Made by a program: the position numbers and the translations under genes. Source: Isoetes taiwanensis (Eukaryota > Streptophyta > Lycopodiopsida > Isoetales > Isoetaceae). Taken from it: a DNA stretch of 64,000 bases. The notes below the pieces were generated by a model. That model made no database searches, was not told the DNA's origin, and saw only the letters and a program-made list of their open reading frames with translations. This document shows, one piece after another, positions 21,877 through 32,509 of this stretch (positions within the stretch are counted from its first letter, which is position 1; each line of letters starts with the position of its first letter). The stretch lies in the NCBI GenBank assembly GCA_021234155.1, contig JAJEKV010000077.1, positions 2,919,991 through 2,983,990 of the forward strand, given 5' to 3'.

Positions 21877-21978
21877 GGCCTGTCATGGACTGATATAATG
21901 TATGTGATGAGGCGTAATATGACAAACGCAGTTGCTACTGTGACAAAGCAGCTAGAACAAGTTTCATTAGCCCTTGCA
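21877..21978 (+). other. Single exon resembling the plant DUF1664 family
   Basis: 102 bp, 34 codons, bounded by ...ATTAG before and GTAGGT after. It encodes GLSWTDIMYVMRRNMTNAVA then TVTKQLEQVSLALA. Plant DUF1664 proteins have a conserved W-x-(S/T/L)-D-(L/I)-M-(Y/F)-V-x-(K/R)-R-x-(M/L)-x-(N/D)-A...KQLE-V block just after their membrane segment, and this matches well. The flanking DUF1664 exons were not found, so it is an orphan exon. The copy in block B is at 48495-48597. Confidence 0.6.
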
Positions 21979-22218
21979 GTAGGTGGCGATTCTGCAAGTG
22001 CAAGGTCCTGCAATATTCAACCCAGCTAAACATTAGCTCATTAAATACTGATCTCCCAGCTGCTTTTACATGCGGCAGCTTCCCCATTTAGATATTTGAC
22101 GGAGTAAGTTTTAGGATCTTCTGCTCCAGGAGCTGTGGTCATATAAGAAATTCAAAACTCATAATGTAGTTGATGCTTTTTGCTTATTTTCCCTCTTCTA
22201 ACTTCGAATGCCTTACTA

Positions 22219-22844
22219 ACCTTGGGGATTGAGGATGGTATGTTGAGATGTTTACAGACACATTATATCTTGAGCGGAAATAATTTGAGTGGCTTAAGGT
22301 TTGTGTCCATCCAAATCTAGATTCGGCATAATGGTACACATGTATGAATTATACTAGATACGAGTGTAGTAATTTCTGTCAAGATTTTTAGCAGGCCAGG
22401 TTCGTAGACTTGAAGATTTCACACACTGCGTTGCCACTTTATTATCATAACATAACTTGAACACAAGGTCACGTTAAAGTATAATATATACCTCTTTAGG
22501 CTGAGCACTTATGCCTGTGCCTGTGCTTAGTGCACCTTGATGCACATCTTTCCTTTCGTTTCTTTATATACCTTTCTAGATGTGAACATGTGATTTTGCC
22601 ATTGTAGATGAACTGTGCACATTTAGATGATTGTCGCATGAAGAATGGGAGAAGGCAAGGACAAGTTTTTGTGAGTACAATACCTTGTGAGGAATATCCA
22701 CTGTGAAATTGTGTGGCCTCGTGCAAAGATTGCGAAATTGTGTTCCTGTTCCTTCACCTGCTGATGGAATTATGGGCTTCGTAGATTGTTCTACTGCACT
22801 TTCAAAAAGAGTTGGAATCTAAGACCGAAATGATCAAAACTCTA
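22219..22844. other. Segment present in block A and missing from block B
   Basis: Block B joins TTACTA directly to TATGCAAAAGAGG, with CTA as junction microhomology. The segment itself has no recognised gene; a minus ORF at 22496-22726 is probably chance. Confidence 0.8.
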
Positions 22845-22981
22845 TATGCAAAGAGGCAACTTGACAAACAGGTGCTGTTCTTGTTAGCTATGGTTTCGTA
22901 TCTATCTTTGTTGGTAATTATATCGTTTCTCTTATATTGATTGATTGGTTGCTGTTATGTTTTACCCATTTCAAAGCACAG

Positions 22982-23170
22982 GAGCTAGCTGTATTTATGC
23001 CAAATGCATCAAGGTATTATGAAGCACTGACTATTAACAATTGTCCAAACAATTTTCTGTCAGATGATTCGATTAAACTGTTTTTGGAGTTACGGAGTGG
23101 ATATCAATGTATCAGGTGGGCCAAGTTGTACATATTGATAGAAATGTGGCGAAATTACCAGCACCAGTTG
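22982..23170 (+). other. Exon-like segment, product unknown
   Basis: After a CAAAGCACAG acceptor-like end at 22981, the frame reads ELAVFMPNASRYYEALTINN, then CPNNFLSDDSIKLFLEL. The block B copy (48980-49155) continues VELDINVSRMGQIIHIDRNV, where A has changed frame. The conserved reading suggests a real exon. No family recognised. Confidence 0.4.
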
Positions 23171-23639
23171 ATGGAAATGAATAGAATGCATCAAATGTTG
23201 GGGGTTCTTGGGTTTGATATAATCCATCTGATCTGCAGATTTGTTGTGATTTTGACTGTGGTACGTGATCTAATCCATTCTACCATTTAGGGCCAGCAAA
23301 TGTGTTATCTTACTTTAGTTCCAGGATGGGCTACTCTTTCTTGTGTATTGTGTACATATTTAATGAACAGCTTATTGGCCGAAATTTGCTTTGCTATAAG
23401 ATAAGCAATTTCATGTTTTTCTTTAATTTCAAGTTTTGGCCATTCAAATTAGCAACTATTGGTTTTAAATTGTTTGTTCTTCACATATCCTATTTGTTCA
23501 AGTAATTTTCCTTTCTTACTTTCTTATTTAGATAACAAATGGCTTTGAAGTTAACATTCAACAAATGGCTTTGAAGTTAAATACACAGAAATTGGACATT
23601 GTGTAAAAGTTTCTTTTGGGTTGTCGTTTCTTGATATTA

Positions 23640-25974
23640 AGATTATAACAAGAACCCTGCAACTATAACCACCCTGCAACTACAACCACCTTTACAAGAA
23701 AAAGAAATCATTCGAAACATTCACCTATTTATTTTTCTCTATTTTTGAAGCTGTACGCTCCTTACAACTCACAACATAGGTAGAGAGATCACCTTGTACA
23801 ACTACAACCACCTTTATAAGAAATCATCCGGAACATTCTCATATTTATTAATTAGCTATTTTTGAAGTTCTACATTCCTTATAAAGTAGTCTAGAGAGTA
23901 GTTTGTAAATTCCTATACAAAGTAACCAAATGTGCTTTGAACTAGTTATTGTAATACGAGATGTGCTATATGGATTTGCCAGCATTTATATAAGCCAATC
24001 CTTGCTCCATGCTATATGGGCTTAATGATAAATTTCAGATTGCTTACATCTGTATGGCCAAGTCTCTCATGCCAAGTTTTAAAGTAGGAAGTACAACAAC
24101 ATTTATTAAATTTGATCCATCAATGTAAAAGCGGATGTCGTTTAGCCATTTCATACGTGAGAATCACCCTACAATAAAGCTTTTCAAAATGTACTTGATA
24201 ACCAAGATCTATTAAGAAAGTGACTAAAATGAGATTCCTAATTAGATTTTAGGTACGTCACATTATCAAGAACCACTGGTTTCCCCTTCAAGTCAGATAA
24301 CTTCAACAAGCCAGCTCAACCTTCTGCAAATTTCCATCACCCATTGCACATAACCTGAGTTTCTGTAGACCTTTCCCTTAAGCTTAGAAGGCAACTTCTA
24401 TAAGCCCCACTCTATTCTATTCTATTCTATTCTATTCTATTCTATTCTATTCTATTCTATTCTATTCTATTCTATTCTCTAAGCACATATAGATCACCAT
24501 CATCACTTACTTTGTATTCAAAAAATACGGACATCAATTTAAAATTCTTACTTTAGCATCTTCATCTTGTGCTTCATCTAACTCTTCTTCTTCTGTGGCT
24601 GCAAATTGACTGTTGTAGACCTGCCTCTACCTCTGCCGTATTCCTCTTCCTTCCCTTGTATTAGATCCTTTTCCTGTTCCAGCAACATAGGCATTTCCAC
24701 GTTTATTTTCTAAAGATATATTTGGACTTGAGAAGATAATGATCAAGTAACCAAATCCCTCACAATTAAAGCACTTGTTTAGATTAGGACAATTTGTTTT
24801 GGAATGAGCATAAGAATTGCACAAAAAACAAGGACCTATATTTTACCTTGTGAGCCACGTCCTTTTCTATTTGAAGTGGAAATATCTCATTTTGTTGTTC
24901 TTCTTCTTCATTGGTTGATGCATTCTACACCAGTTTAGTCTTGATCATTTTTAAGCCGCCCTTCCTAACTTTAGCTACATTCTTTAACAATGTAGCCGGA
25001 TGTTTGTATTTAGTAAAAGCCTTTGCTATGGAATCGACTTGAAACTCATGTGTAATAACTCCAAAGAACCTCCATATCTCGCAATAATATATTTTAAAGC
25101 TTTTTCAAAGAAATCTTTGATGTCATCCTTATCATGATACTTCAAATCTCTCCTTGTCTAAGACGCCCAAACAAGAAGATTAAATGTGATCGTTTTTAAC
25201 ATATAGTTCCACATTTCCCGTGGAGACATCCCTCTTATTCTAAGCAAAATGTTGGAGATCATTTTGCTTTTTATCATAGCTTTTGCTTCAAGTATTTTCC
25301 CTTTAGCTGCAATATTTATTGCTGCACTAGATCCTCCACCACTTCCATGATGTTGCATCTTTTAACGGACTTGCACGGTCCATGATGTGCCAAGCATCTT
25401 TATAAGTTTTTCCTCTACTAATTGTTTGGACTACCTCTGGAGTTTGCTCTTCGTCTATAACAAATTCCCATAGCCCTTCAATCTTTAGTACCTCTTCATC
25501 CTTTCCCTTCAATACTTGGAACCCAGCTCCTCCCCTGAATACATCAATTGCATTCAATAAGGAAGCTCCAAGTCTGTTGGCCGTGTTGATCCAGCTCTGA
25601 TATCAAATGAAGATGTTATAGAGCAATAAAATTATCTAGCCCCAATTAGCACTTTCTATCCTAAGCTAAGAGCTTAGCTATTCCTTATGATTGAATCAAT
25701 TGCCCTTTTACTTTTAACCAATAAACTCTGAAGCATTTGAATGCATTGGATATTAATTCTTAACCATTGAACGTTGTAGCAATTCTATTGTAGCAAACAC
25801 ATCGACCCAATCACTACTCATAGTTTGACTCAAAACCAAAATACATCAAACCTACTTAAGTACGTCTTTATTGCTCGGTATAAACAAAGTAATCCATTGG
25901 TTATGGCTAATGATTGAATCTATATTTAGTTGGCACCAAGTTTGGGCGCCCACATAAAACCTAAAACAGTAACA
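23640..25974 (-). mobile_element. Copia element 5' portion (5' LTR, PBS, gag, zinc knuckle, protease start) in block A
   Basis: On the minus strand, a candidate 5' LTR of about 370 bp (25974-25605; TGTTACTG to ATCTTCA) is followed by TGATATCAGAGC, an iMet-tRNA primer binding site. Gag begins NRLGASLLNAIDVFR-like near 25580-25540 and continues KDEEVLKIEGLWEFVIDEEQ. Zinc-knuckle pieces (CPNLNKCFNCEGFG) lie at about 24770. A protease/GAG-pre-integrase stretch runs to about 24000. Frames are broken. Integrase and RT are missing. Block B carries the same piece twice. Confidence 0.75.
24411..24478. repeat. (TCTAT)n pentanucleotide microsatellite
   Basis: About 13 perfect units inside the Copia protease region. 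The two homologous places in block B (near 50386 and 52256) read CCACTCTCTAAGC with no expansion. Confidence 0.95.
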
Positions 25975-26147
25975 CCTCTACGTGCACAAAATTTCCAAGT
26001 GGGTGTTCCCTTGTGTACAAAATAAATTAAATAGGTGTGATATAGGTTCAACCATTGAACCTATAATTTGACATGATGCTTCGAACATAATCTAGTCACT
26101 GACTTCATTAAGCATTCCCAGTCCTTTACGGGAGCATCGGCTTTCTT

Positions 26148-26600
26148 TGTTCCACAACTTACACAGGAAAAGGATGTGGAAAATATGAGGACCATACTGC
26201 CAAATTATAAATACAGTTTTCGGACCTGCAGTGTGAAAAAACTTGGATATTATGGAACTGCTTTGATAACTCGGATATGCAGTCTTTTTCTACGAGTTCG
26301 CTCCACAATCATTTTTCAGCTGTTAAATTTTTGTTATAACTGCATGCAGAACATAATGAATGTCTGTACACTAATAACTCCCATCTGGTGCGGTTGTTGA
26401 ATTCTACTTGACAATCTTCTGCTAAATAAGTGAAGCATGCATCAGTAACATATGGTTTCGGTGTACTAGGACACGATTCTGAAGGTCGCCTCATCACAAC
26501 AGACTTTGGTTCATTTTTGCTGGTATCTGCTTATGTTCCTAACTCTGGAGAGAAGCTACAGAGACTAGTAAACCTGGGATTCGGCAATAAGTTCCTACCT
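26148..26600 (+). pseudogene. AP endonuclease (exonuclease III family) fragment, block A
   Basis: Two exon-like pieces match plant DNA-(apurinic/apyrimidinic) lyases. The first, about 26148-26284, reads EKDVENMRTILPNYKYSF and CSVKKLGYYGTALITR. The second, about 26446-26590, reads YGFGVLGHDSEGRLITTDFG and VSAYVPNSGEKLQRL. In the family these blocks are adjacent (kLGYsGTAi-sR...G-HD-EGR-vT-ef...YVPNSG). They cover only the middle of the ~300-residue catalytic domain; the N-terminal start, GDLN and SDH motifs are not visible. Probably a gene remnant left by earlier rearrangement; copied in block B. Confidence 0.75.
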
Positions 26601-26765
26601 GAAGGTAGCTTTTGATTTGAATGCAAAGGAGGGGCTTTTTTTGGCAAGCCTAAGCTCAACCAGCCTGGTACCCCATGCACTTACATCCTCAACTCATTGG
26701 AATATCATCTAAAAGCAATTAGCCCAAGATCCTGCCAATGTAAGCTTAAGCATGAAATACCGATA

Positions 26766-26895
26766 CCCTTGAGAGGTCATTTTTGAAAACTGGTGGACTA
26801 CTACATCTTCCGAAGGAACTTAGTGCTACACCCAGTTGGGACGAGGCTTTAGGGGATCCAACAGTTCCTAGGCTAATTGGGAGTGCAATATGAGC
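26766..26895 (+). other. Exon-like segment downstream of the AP endonuclease piece
   Basis: A plus-strand frame reads ERSFLKTGGLLHLPKELSAT then PSWDEALGDPTVPRLIGSAI. The block B copy (about 54160-54290) keeps it partly. I do not recognise a family; the overlapping minus ORF (26746-26940) is the less protein-like of the two. Confidence 0.3.
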
Positions 26896-27218
26896 TCTGC
26901 AGTAGAACGTTGTAGATTCCGAGCCAAAGGCCTTGCCCACGAACTAGTGTGCATTCCTATCTACAAAGAGCTCATAAGAAAGATGAAAGGAAGTGGATTT
27001 GTTACCTCTTTTCATTAATTTTCGTTGCCACTCTGTCGGTAAGAATTTCCATCCTTTAAGATAAAGCCTTGAGCTTAATGGATCAAAATTTTCCCTAGAT
27101 CTTGCATAAATTAGATTCTATGAAATGGAATTTAAAAGAAATATTTTGATGGTACCAACTTGTTTCTCTACTAGACATTTATCTTTCTATGCTTGTGTCC
27201 TTTCCTATATATGTCTTG

Positions 27219-28084
27219 GATTTGCAGGCTCGGTCATTCCAAGTTATTCCAGTATTTGGGGGGAGGGGGGAGCTCCGCTAGACATTCGCCATGTAGACAA
27301 CCTTCAATGTGTGTCATCAATATTTATGTATAGAGTATGATAGATTTACCTCCTAACCTTGCATAAAACATAGATTAATTTCATCACATGTTCTAGGTGT
27401 CAGCAGTTATTTTATAAAGCAAATAGAATCAAAGGTTTTAACAATTTTACTCTCCCATATTTTGATCTTGTGCATTTTCCTTATCGTTTGTGTGGACCTC
27501 CAGAATCTCAACCTTTGGATCATCAATACTAATGAAGCCTTCAAGCTTGCCATATTCAGTTTACCTACAAGAAATTTTTGCATCTGTGTTATGCTCCTGC
27601 TTTCTATCTGCAACTTCAGAGCAAATATTGAAGGCAGACATGCGGGTAGCACGATGAAATTGGAAAGTCTTCTTTTTATTAGGGGCTTTCATCTTCTCTT
27701 TGATAATCCCTTTTCTAGTGGAAAGTCTTTCCTCCTCCTAATAGCAGGGGGTGATGGCGGATGCATGCCTCCTTCTTAAACCCGAATCCATTTATTTATA
27801 GAGTAGGAATTTTAAAGACCATCAATCCTCAATATATCTATACATACTATTTGCTAAGTTCATCCCAGTCCGTCCGATTTTTGGCATACGGATTTGCCCT
27901 AAGGCCATGTAAAATATCCAGATTAGTAAAGATTTTTTTGGCAACTGCACATTGCCTTCTCTATGGTCCTTTGGTAAGGCATCTTGATATTATGCACTTA
28001 GGATCTCTTTGTAAAAATGTTTGTTCGATGATTTCAAAGCCAACGTCTCCTTGTCATTGTTATATCCAACACTTTTTGGCAATG
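27219..28084. other. Unique spacer between block A and LINE-2, nothing recognised
   Basis: Several short ORFs on both strands without a recognisable domain. AT-rich. Not related by eye to the sequence following block B. Confidence 0.5.
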
Positions 28085-28399
28085 CAGTAGTACTGGCTGA
28101 ACGAGCACTCTGAACAGGTGTGCTCTACGTGCCCAATCACAGAGGTCTATTCTGTAGCAGCTTGCATAGTACACATGGCTTTCCATCTCGCACTGACCCT
28201 TCTTTCCAAACAGTCATCCCATAGCATGCGAGCGAAAAAGTTGATTTCTAGATATTTGAAGGTCCTTACGACATCTACCTTCTGTCCTTTGTAATAGAGA
28301 TCTAAGGTATCATCCTGCCAGGAGCTTAATTTTCTGCAGGTTCACCATCATTTTTGTTAAGTCATAGAACCCACTAAGAGCATCCAAATGCTGTTGTAT

Positions 28400-28923
28400 A
28401 CTCCTGGTTCTATGGACAACAAACCCACATCGTCTGCATAGAGCAATTGCCTTAGACTGTATGCTGCGGGCCACTGCTCCCATGTTCCTGCATCTAGGTC
28501 TCTAATTTGTCAATGTAGAGACCAAAGAGCATTGGAGATAATGGACATCCCTATTTAACCCCTATGGTGCTAGCAATTCGCAGATCTGATGCAGGCAATG
28601 CAATATACATCCCATTATAGAGTTTGTAGATGACTTGTAAGTCCCGTGGGATGTGCAGCTCATGTAAATGCTGCCACAACAGGTCTCGAGGGACCGTATC
28701 ATATGCAGCCTTAATCTACGAAGCAACAATACATGTCACGTCGCGCATTGGGGTTAGCTTCCATAAGAATTCCGAGAGTGAATATATGGTCGATTGTAGA
28801 GTGGGCAGGGCAAAATCTTGTCTTTCCAACTACAGGCACTCCAGCTTTCTCAGCCCACTGAGTTATCCTCTTCTCCTCCATGCCTGCTAAAAGCTTTGCG
28901 AGTAATGAGCTCCCCATGATCAT
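28400..28923 (-). pseudogene. LINE-2 reverse transcriptase core
   Basis: From the N-terminal side: ITQWAEKAGVPVVGKTRFCP, HSTIDHIFTLGILMEANP and YCCFVD (28923-28711); then a GCPLSPM block near 28545-28530, whose preceding glutamine codon is a TAG stop; then LLYADDVGLL with the catalytic YADD at 28440-28429. All are in the canonical order of LINE reverse transcriptases. The stop and at least one frameshift inactivate it. Confidence 0.85.
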
Positions 28924-29587
28924 TTGGTAGTTTGCCGAATCATCCCTATTATCTGCCTTATGAATGGGTGTGACCTTGCTAACCCTCCGCTCATGCGGGA
29001 GCCCGCACCCATGGCCTAGTTAATTATCGCTGTCAGAGGCCCTAGCAAAGCTGGCCCATCTGATTTCAATAACTCGTCTTGAAGTCCCTGCAAGTCCTTT
29101 GCTTTGTCATTAGCTAGGTATCTAAGGCCCCGTTGATGTCCTCCTCAGTGAGCTATAGTATTTCTCCTATCTGATTCAGTACTCCAGCAGTCACTTTTGG
29201 AGGTTCATACAGCTCCTCCAGGCGATGCATCTATTGGTCTATGGTGATATTGTCGGATGGTAGATGCCTTTTATACAACACCCTATGCCAGAAGGCTTTG
29301 GCTCAATCATCAAAAAGTCAAACATGCGTTGCTGATGTTTTGCGATATACATATGCTTTTTTGGATTTAAAAACTGCTCTATAGTCCTGAATGATCAGTT
29401 GTTGCAACTGTGGATCTGAGATGAGGCATAGCTGGGTCTTTGGAGCCTTGCAATCATCGTCAAACCAGAGATTCTGAGGGCATTGTGCAGTATCCCTTCG
29501 CTGGAGATCCCTTGCATCAAAGCATGCACTGGTTGCTGCGAGTAAGGCATTTACAAGCCACTCCCACTTATCATGTAACATGTAGCA

Positions 29588-30520
29588 TCAATCGCTCATG
29601 TTCCAGCACAGACTCATGTTCTGCTTGCTTTTGGTAGTCGGGGTGTATCTCAGCTCTTGATGGTTACTATCTTGTGGCTGCACTACCGAGTACTCCCAAT
29701 CCAAAGTGACATAAAGTGGATAGTGGTCTGACAAAGTCTCCTCATGTCGTATTCGTGTACCAATTGAGAAATCTCTGATCATATCAAGTCCTACCACTAG
29801 AGTGAGGAGATAGTCCACCGCGCTTGCTCCACCATCATATCTATTGCTCTTGGAAATAAAGTCCCTTGATCGCATCCATTTGAGCATACCATTGCAGACT
29901 ACCATGTCAAAGACCTGACAAAGTTGGACCAACTCCCTTTCAAATGCTTTGTTGACTATATCCTGAGACAGTCTTCCATGATGGGGTGCAACCATTTCAA
30001 GCCAGAGTGGGTTAGAATCAGCCTCTCCCTGGAAGGTGACCGACTGCAGATGTGTAGTGCGGGCGTCGAAATCTCCTAGCAAGAGCGCATGTCCGTGCTG
30101 GTGATATTGCTCTACATCATCATGTCTATAAGGCATTTGAGCATCTGTGTCTACCTCATGGACCTAGTAGAACTTAGAGGTTACATAGGGTATATAGCAA
30201 CCTGCCATAAACAACGGATGACGCTGAGGCTTTAGTACTCTCACCCACAGGTAGCGGTTGAGCCTATCAACCTTGTGGACTGAGACCGTGGATGCTTTAG
30301 CATCTTTGAAGTAGCATGCCACTCCTCCATATCCCTCCTTGCCATGGCGCCATTAGCGATCGAGAAACACCGATATCCCGGATGCCCGGCAAACCGATGC
30401 CCCCTATATTCCCCGTCTCTTGCATGAAGATGATGTCCACTCCTGTAGCGATCCCAACAAAGCCGCTGCCCTTCTTCCAGGGGAATCTCCTACAGTTCCA
30501 TGATACAATTTGGAGACATT
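29588..30520 (-). pseudogene. LINE-2 endonuclease (APE-like)
   Basis: Starts IVSWNCRRF near 30517. It continues through DIIFMQET (about 30430), GGVACYFKDAK (about 30320), then the well-preserved frame 30136-29588 with HALLLGDFDARTTHLQ (the GDFN motif with asparagine replaced by aspartate), VDYLLTLVVG and LSDHYPLYVTLDW (SDH motif). A frame change or stop lies near 30170. The N-to-D change in GDFN would affect a catalytic residue if not a sequencing slip. Confidence 0.85.
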
Positions 30521-30861
30521 GTTCCTATCTTTTCTGTGGCGATTGTCCCGCACTGATTCATAAGGAGTTTGCAGGAGTTGGGTCATTTGTAGGTGGCGGT
30601 TCGGGTGGTGCCCGAAGCACCGGGGTCGGGCCGCCGCGATCCGGGTCCGCCATCTCAGAGGTGGAAGGTCTAGATGTCCCTAGCCCCATGGTCATTGTCT
30701 CTTTATGGTTGGCCATGGAGGTACAAACATCTTCATCTTGCTATATTAACCAAGCTTGCCGATCTCCCTGCCTGCCTAATTTTTACGAAATCCACTCGTC
30801 TCTCCTTTTGTTGTGCTGGGATCAGATCTATGACTAAGTATATTGATATCCCTTCGACCGG

Positions 30862-31131
30862 CTAGTGCATTGCAGCAACAGAGTCTTCGATGCCTGGTAC
30901 AACATTATGAATTTGATTAATCAGAGTTCCATATTTGCCCCCCCTCCCCCCGACTTTGATCGGGTTTCTCACCCTCAAATATTGTAGTTGTAGCCTGGCT
31001 AGCACCGAGGGATTAAGCTTAGCTGGTAAATCTTCCCCATGCTCTTCAGGCAAGCCCCGGACAATGACGTTCAGCTGGTGAGCTTGGCGATCCTGCTCCT
31101 CGCGAAGAACCTGTCTGATTCCCCGGGACAC
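30862..31131 (-). pseudogene. LINE-2 ORF1-like RNA-binding piece
   Basis: MSRGIRQVLREEQDRQAHQL leads into NVIVRGLPEEHGED, the start of the RRM-like fold of LINE ORF1 proteins. Upstream on the minus strand (31430-31140) lies a coiled-coil-like region with broken frames. Such proteins coat the element's RNA. Confidence 0.6.
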
Positions 31132-31807
31132 CTCTACCTCACCCGCTCATTTCATCTGCGTGCGGAGATCATATATCTCTTGTTGAAACTTGCCCATCCT
31201 CTTATATAGGGCCGAGAGCCTGGATGCTACTTTTTATCCTTCTGGTTGTCTCCTTTCTAGGGTGTCCAGCCTCGCCTGCATTTGATGCATGCTAGTGTCA
31301 TGGTACAAGACGGCTGCTTCCAGTAGCCAACTGTGTAATCTTTCCTACCACTTGTCTGAGCTCATTTTGCAGTTGTGATATCTCATCTGTCATCTGCTGA
31401 TAGATCCTGTCGATCCACCGGGTAACCTCATTCAGTGTTTGAGATATTGCCATCAATTCCCTCCTCAGTTGAGCGAGATATCCCGTACTTGTTTGTGCTC
31501 AAAGTCGGCCAGCCCAAAGCGATCATCCCGTGGCCGCACCTGTTCTTTAAATGTGGAGATCCATTCTCTCTCTTTCGTCAACTATTTCTTGAGGAAGCTA
31601 GATGTCCCTTTGTGCCTCCACTCTTGCCAATCTATCATGTACTGCTATCAACTTTGCCTCCATAGCTGCGTATTCTTTGATTGTGTGATATGTTATGAGG
31701 GAGAGGAGCCCTCACCCTTCCGTGCTCATTTCTTTAGTGCATATATTTTTTCTTCTATTGTCTGCTGCCTGAGAGTCACGTCCTGGGTCATTTAGAGCCT
31801 CATTACT

Positions 31808-32340
31808 GCAAACTCTAACTCAAGAACAAGTTTGTTGTAAAGTCCCTGATTCTGAAACTAAAACCTTCAATCTTGATACTGATGGAAAGCTTTCGAGGGA
31901 CGCTTTCCAATGGTATAAGAACACATGAAACAAATTTCTAGATCAAAAGTTACAGCAAAAATCGCGCCGCTTCACCACTGCAAACCCTAACCCGAAAATA
32001 AATCTGTTTTATACTCCTTGATTCTAAAAGCAAAGCACCCTAATCTTGATACCGATGGAAAGCTCTCGAAGGAAGCTTTCTAGGACGCGAGAATCACACG
32101 AAACTGAGGCTTGGATCAAAAGTTATCAAAGAAAGGGATGTCAGAAACTGGGCAATCCTCGGCAAGCCCTAAACTCCAAGCTCAAAAAGTTGCTAAATCC
32201 CTCTGTTCTTAATGCCAAAACCCTTCAAAAATGGTATGGATAGGAACCTCTCTGAATAAGCTTTCAAATGACACCAAGATTATGCCAATCCGACTGCGAA
32301 TGCAGGAGATATGGTTGTTTTAGACAAAATAATGCAACAT
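31808..32340. repeat. Three degenerate tandem repeats, period 172-182 bp
   Basis: Units start GCAAACTCTAAC (31808), GCAAACCCTAAC (31980) and GCAAGCCCTAAA (32162). Each continues with versions of CTGATTCT, CTTGATACYGATGGAAAGCT and GATCAAAAGTTA. The same series occurs at 56154-56640 (GCAAACGTTAAC, GCAAACCCTAAC, GCAAGCCCTAAA). It precedes Copia pol in both places. No coding potential recognised. Confidence 0.7.
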
Positions 32341-32478
32341 CGCCTGCTTGCTTGGAGGAAAGCCATGGAAGAAGAGATGAATGCTTTTCAAAGAACCAAA
32401 TATAATAGGGAAGAACATAGTAGATAATAAGTGTATATTTAAGCTCAAACTGAACCGAATAAAATGGACAAAATATAT

Positions 32479-32480
<2 letters not shown>
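32341..32480 (+). pseudogene. Copia reverse transcriptase, N-terminal piece
   Basis: The plus strand reads WRKAMEEEMNAFQRTK then CIFKLKLNRIKWTKYI. This corresponds to the opening of Copia RT (W-AM-EEM-A...KTxW...KWVFKLK...GS-ERYKARLVA). The reading is interrupted at 32480 by the poly(T) of LINE-3 and resumes at 36439. Confidence 0.8.
32468..32480. repeat. Target-site duplication of LINE-3, left copy
   Basis: ACAAAATATATAG, matched by ACAAAAATATATAG at 36439-36452 (one A more). The uninterrupted version is at 56764-56776. Confidence 0.9.

Positions 32481-32509
<29 letters not shown>

Larger units (their letters stand above)
16143..27218 (+). repeat. Block A: first copy of a large direct segmental duplication
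   Basis: Homology with 38458-54608 starts at AGTGATAGAATTACTTC and ends at CCTATATATGTCTTG. Colinear and near-identical in aligned parts (for example the whole phosphatase region), with a few large indels. Left flank is a truncated Gypsy integrase; right flank is unrelated sequence before LINE-2. Length 11.1 kb against 16.2 kb for block B. Confidence 0.95.
28085..31792 (-). mobile_element. LINE-2: non-LTR retrotransposon, minus strand
   Basis: On the minus strand there is an ORF1-like coiled coil with an RNA-binding piece (31131-30862), an endonuclease (about 30520-29620) and a reverse transcriptase (about 29250-28100). The frame is broken in several places, mostly by single-base changes. 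The 5' end joins the sequence homologous to 56144 at about 31792. No poly(A) tail or clear target duplication was found at the 28085 end, so that boundary is approximate. Confidence 0.8.

Noticed and set aside
16143-27218. Block A as a Helitron or Pack-type transposon carrying gene pieces
   Set aside because: No TC...CTRR ends with a hairpin, and no terminal inverted repeats, were visible at the shared block edges.
31980-31992. Interstitial telomere sequence (CAAACCCTAACCC)
   Set aside because: A single partial match inside a 172-bp repeat unit, not a tandem TTTAGGG array.
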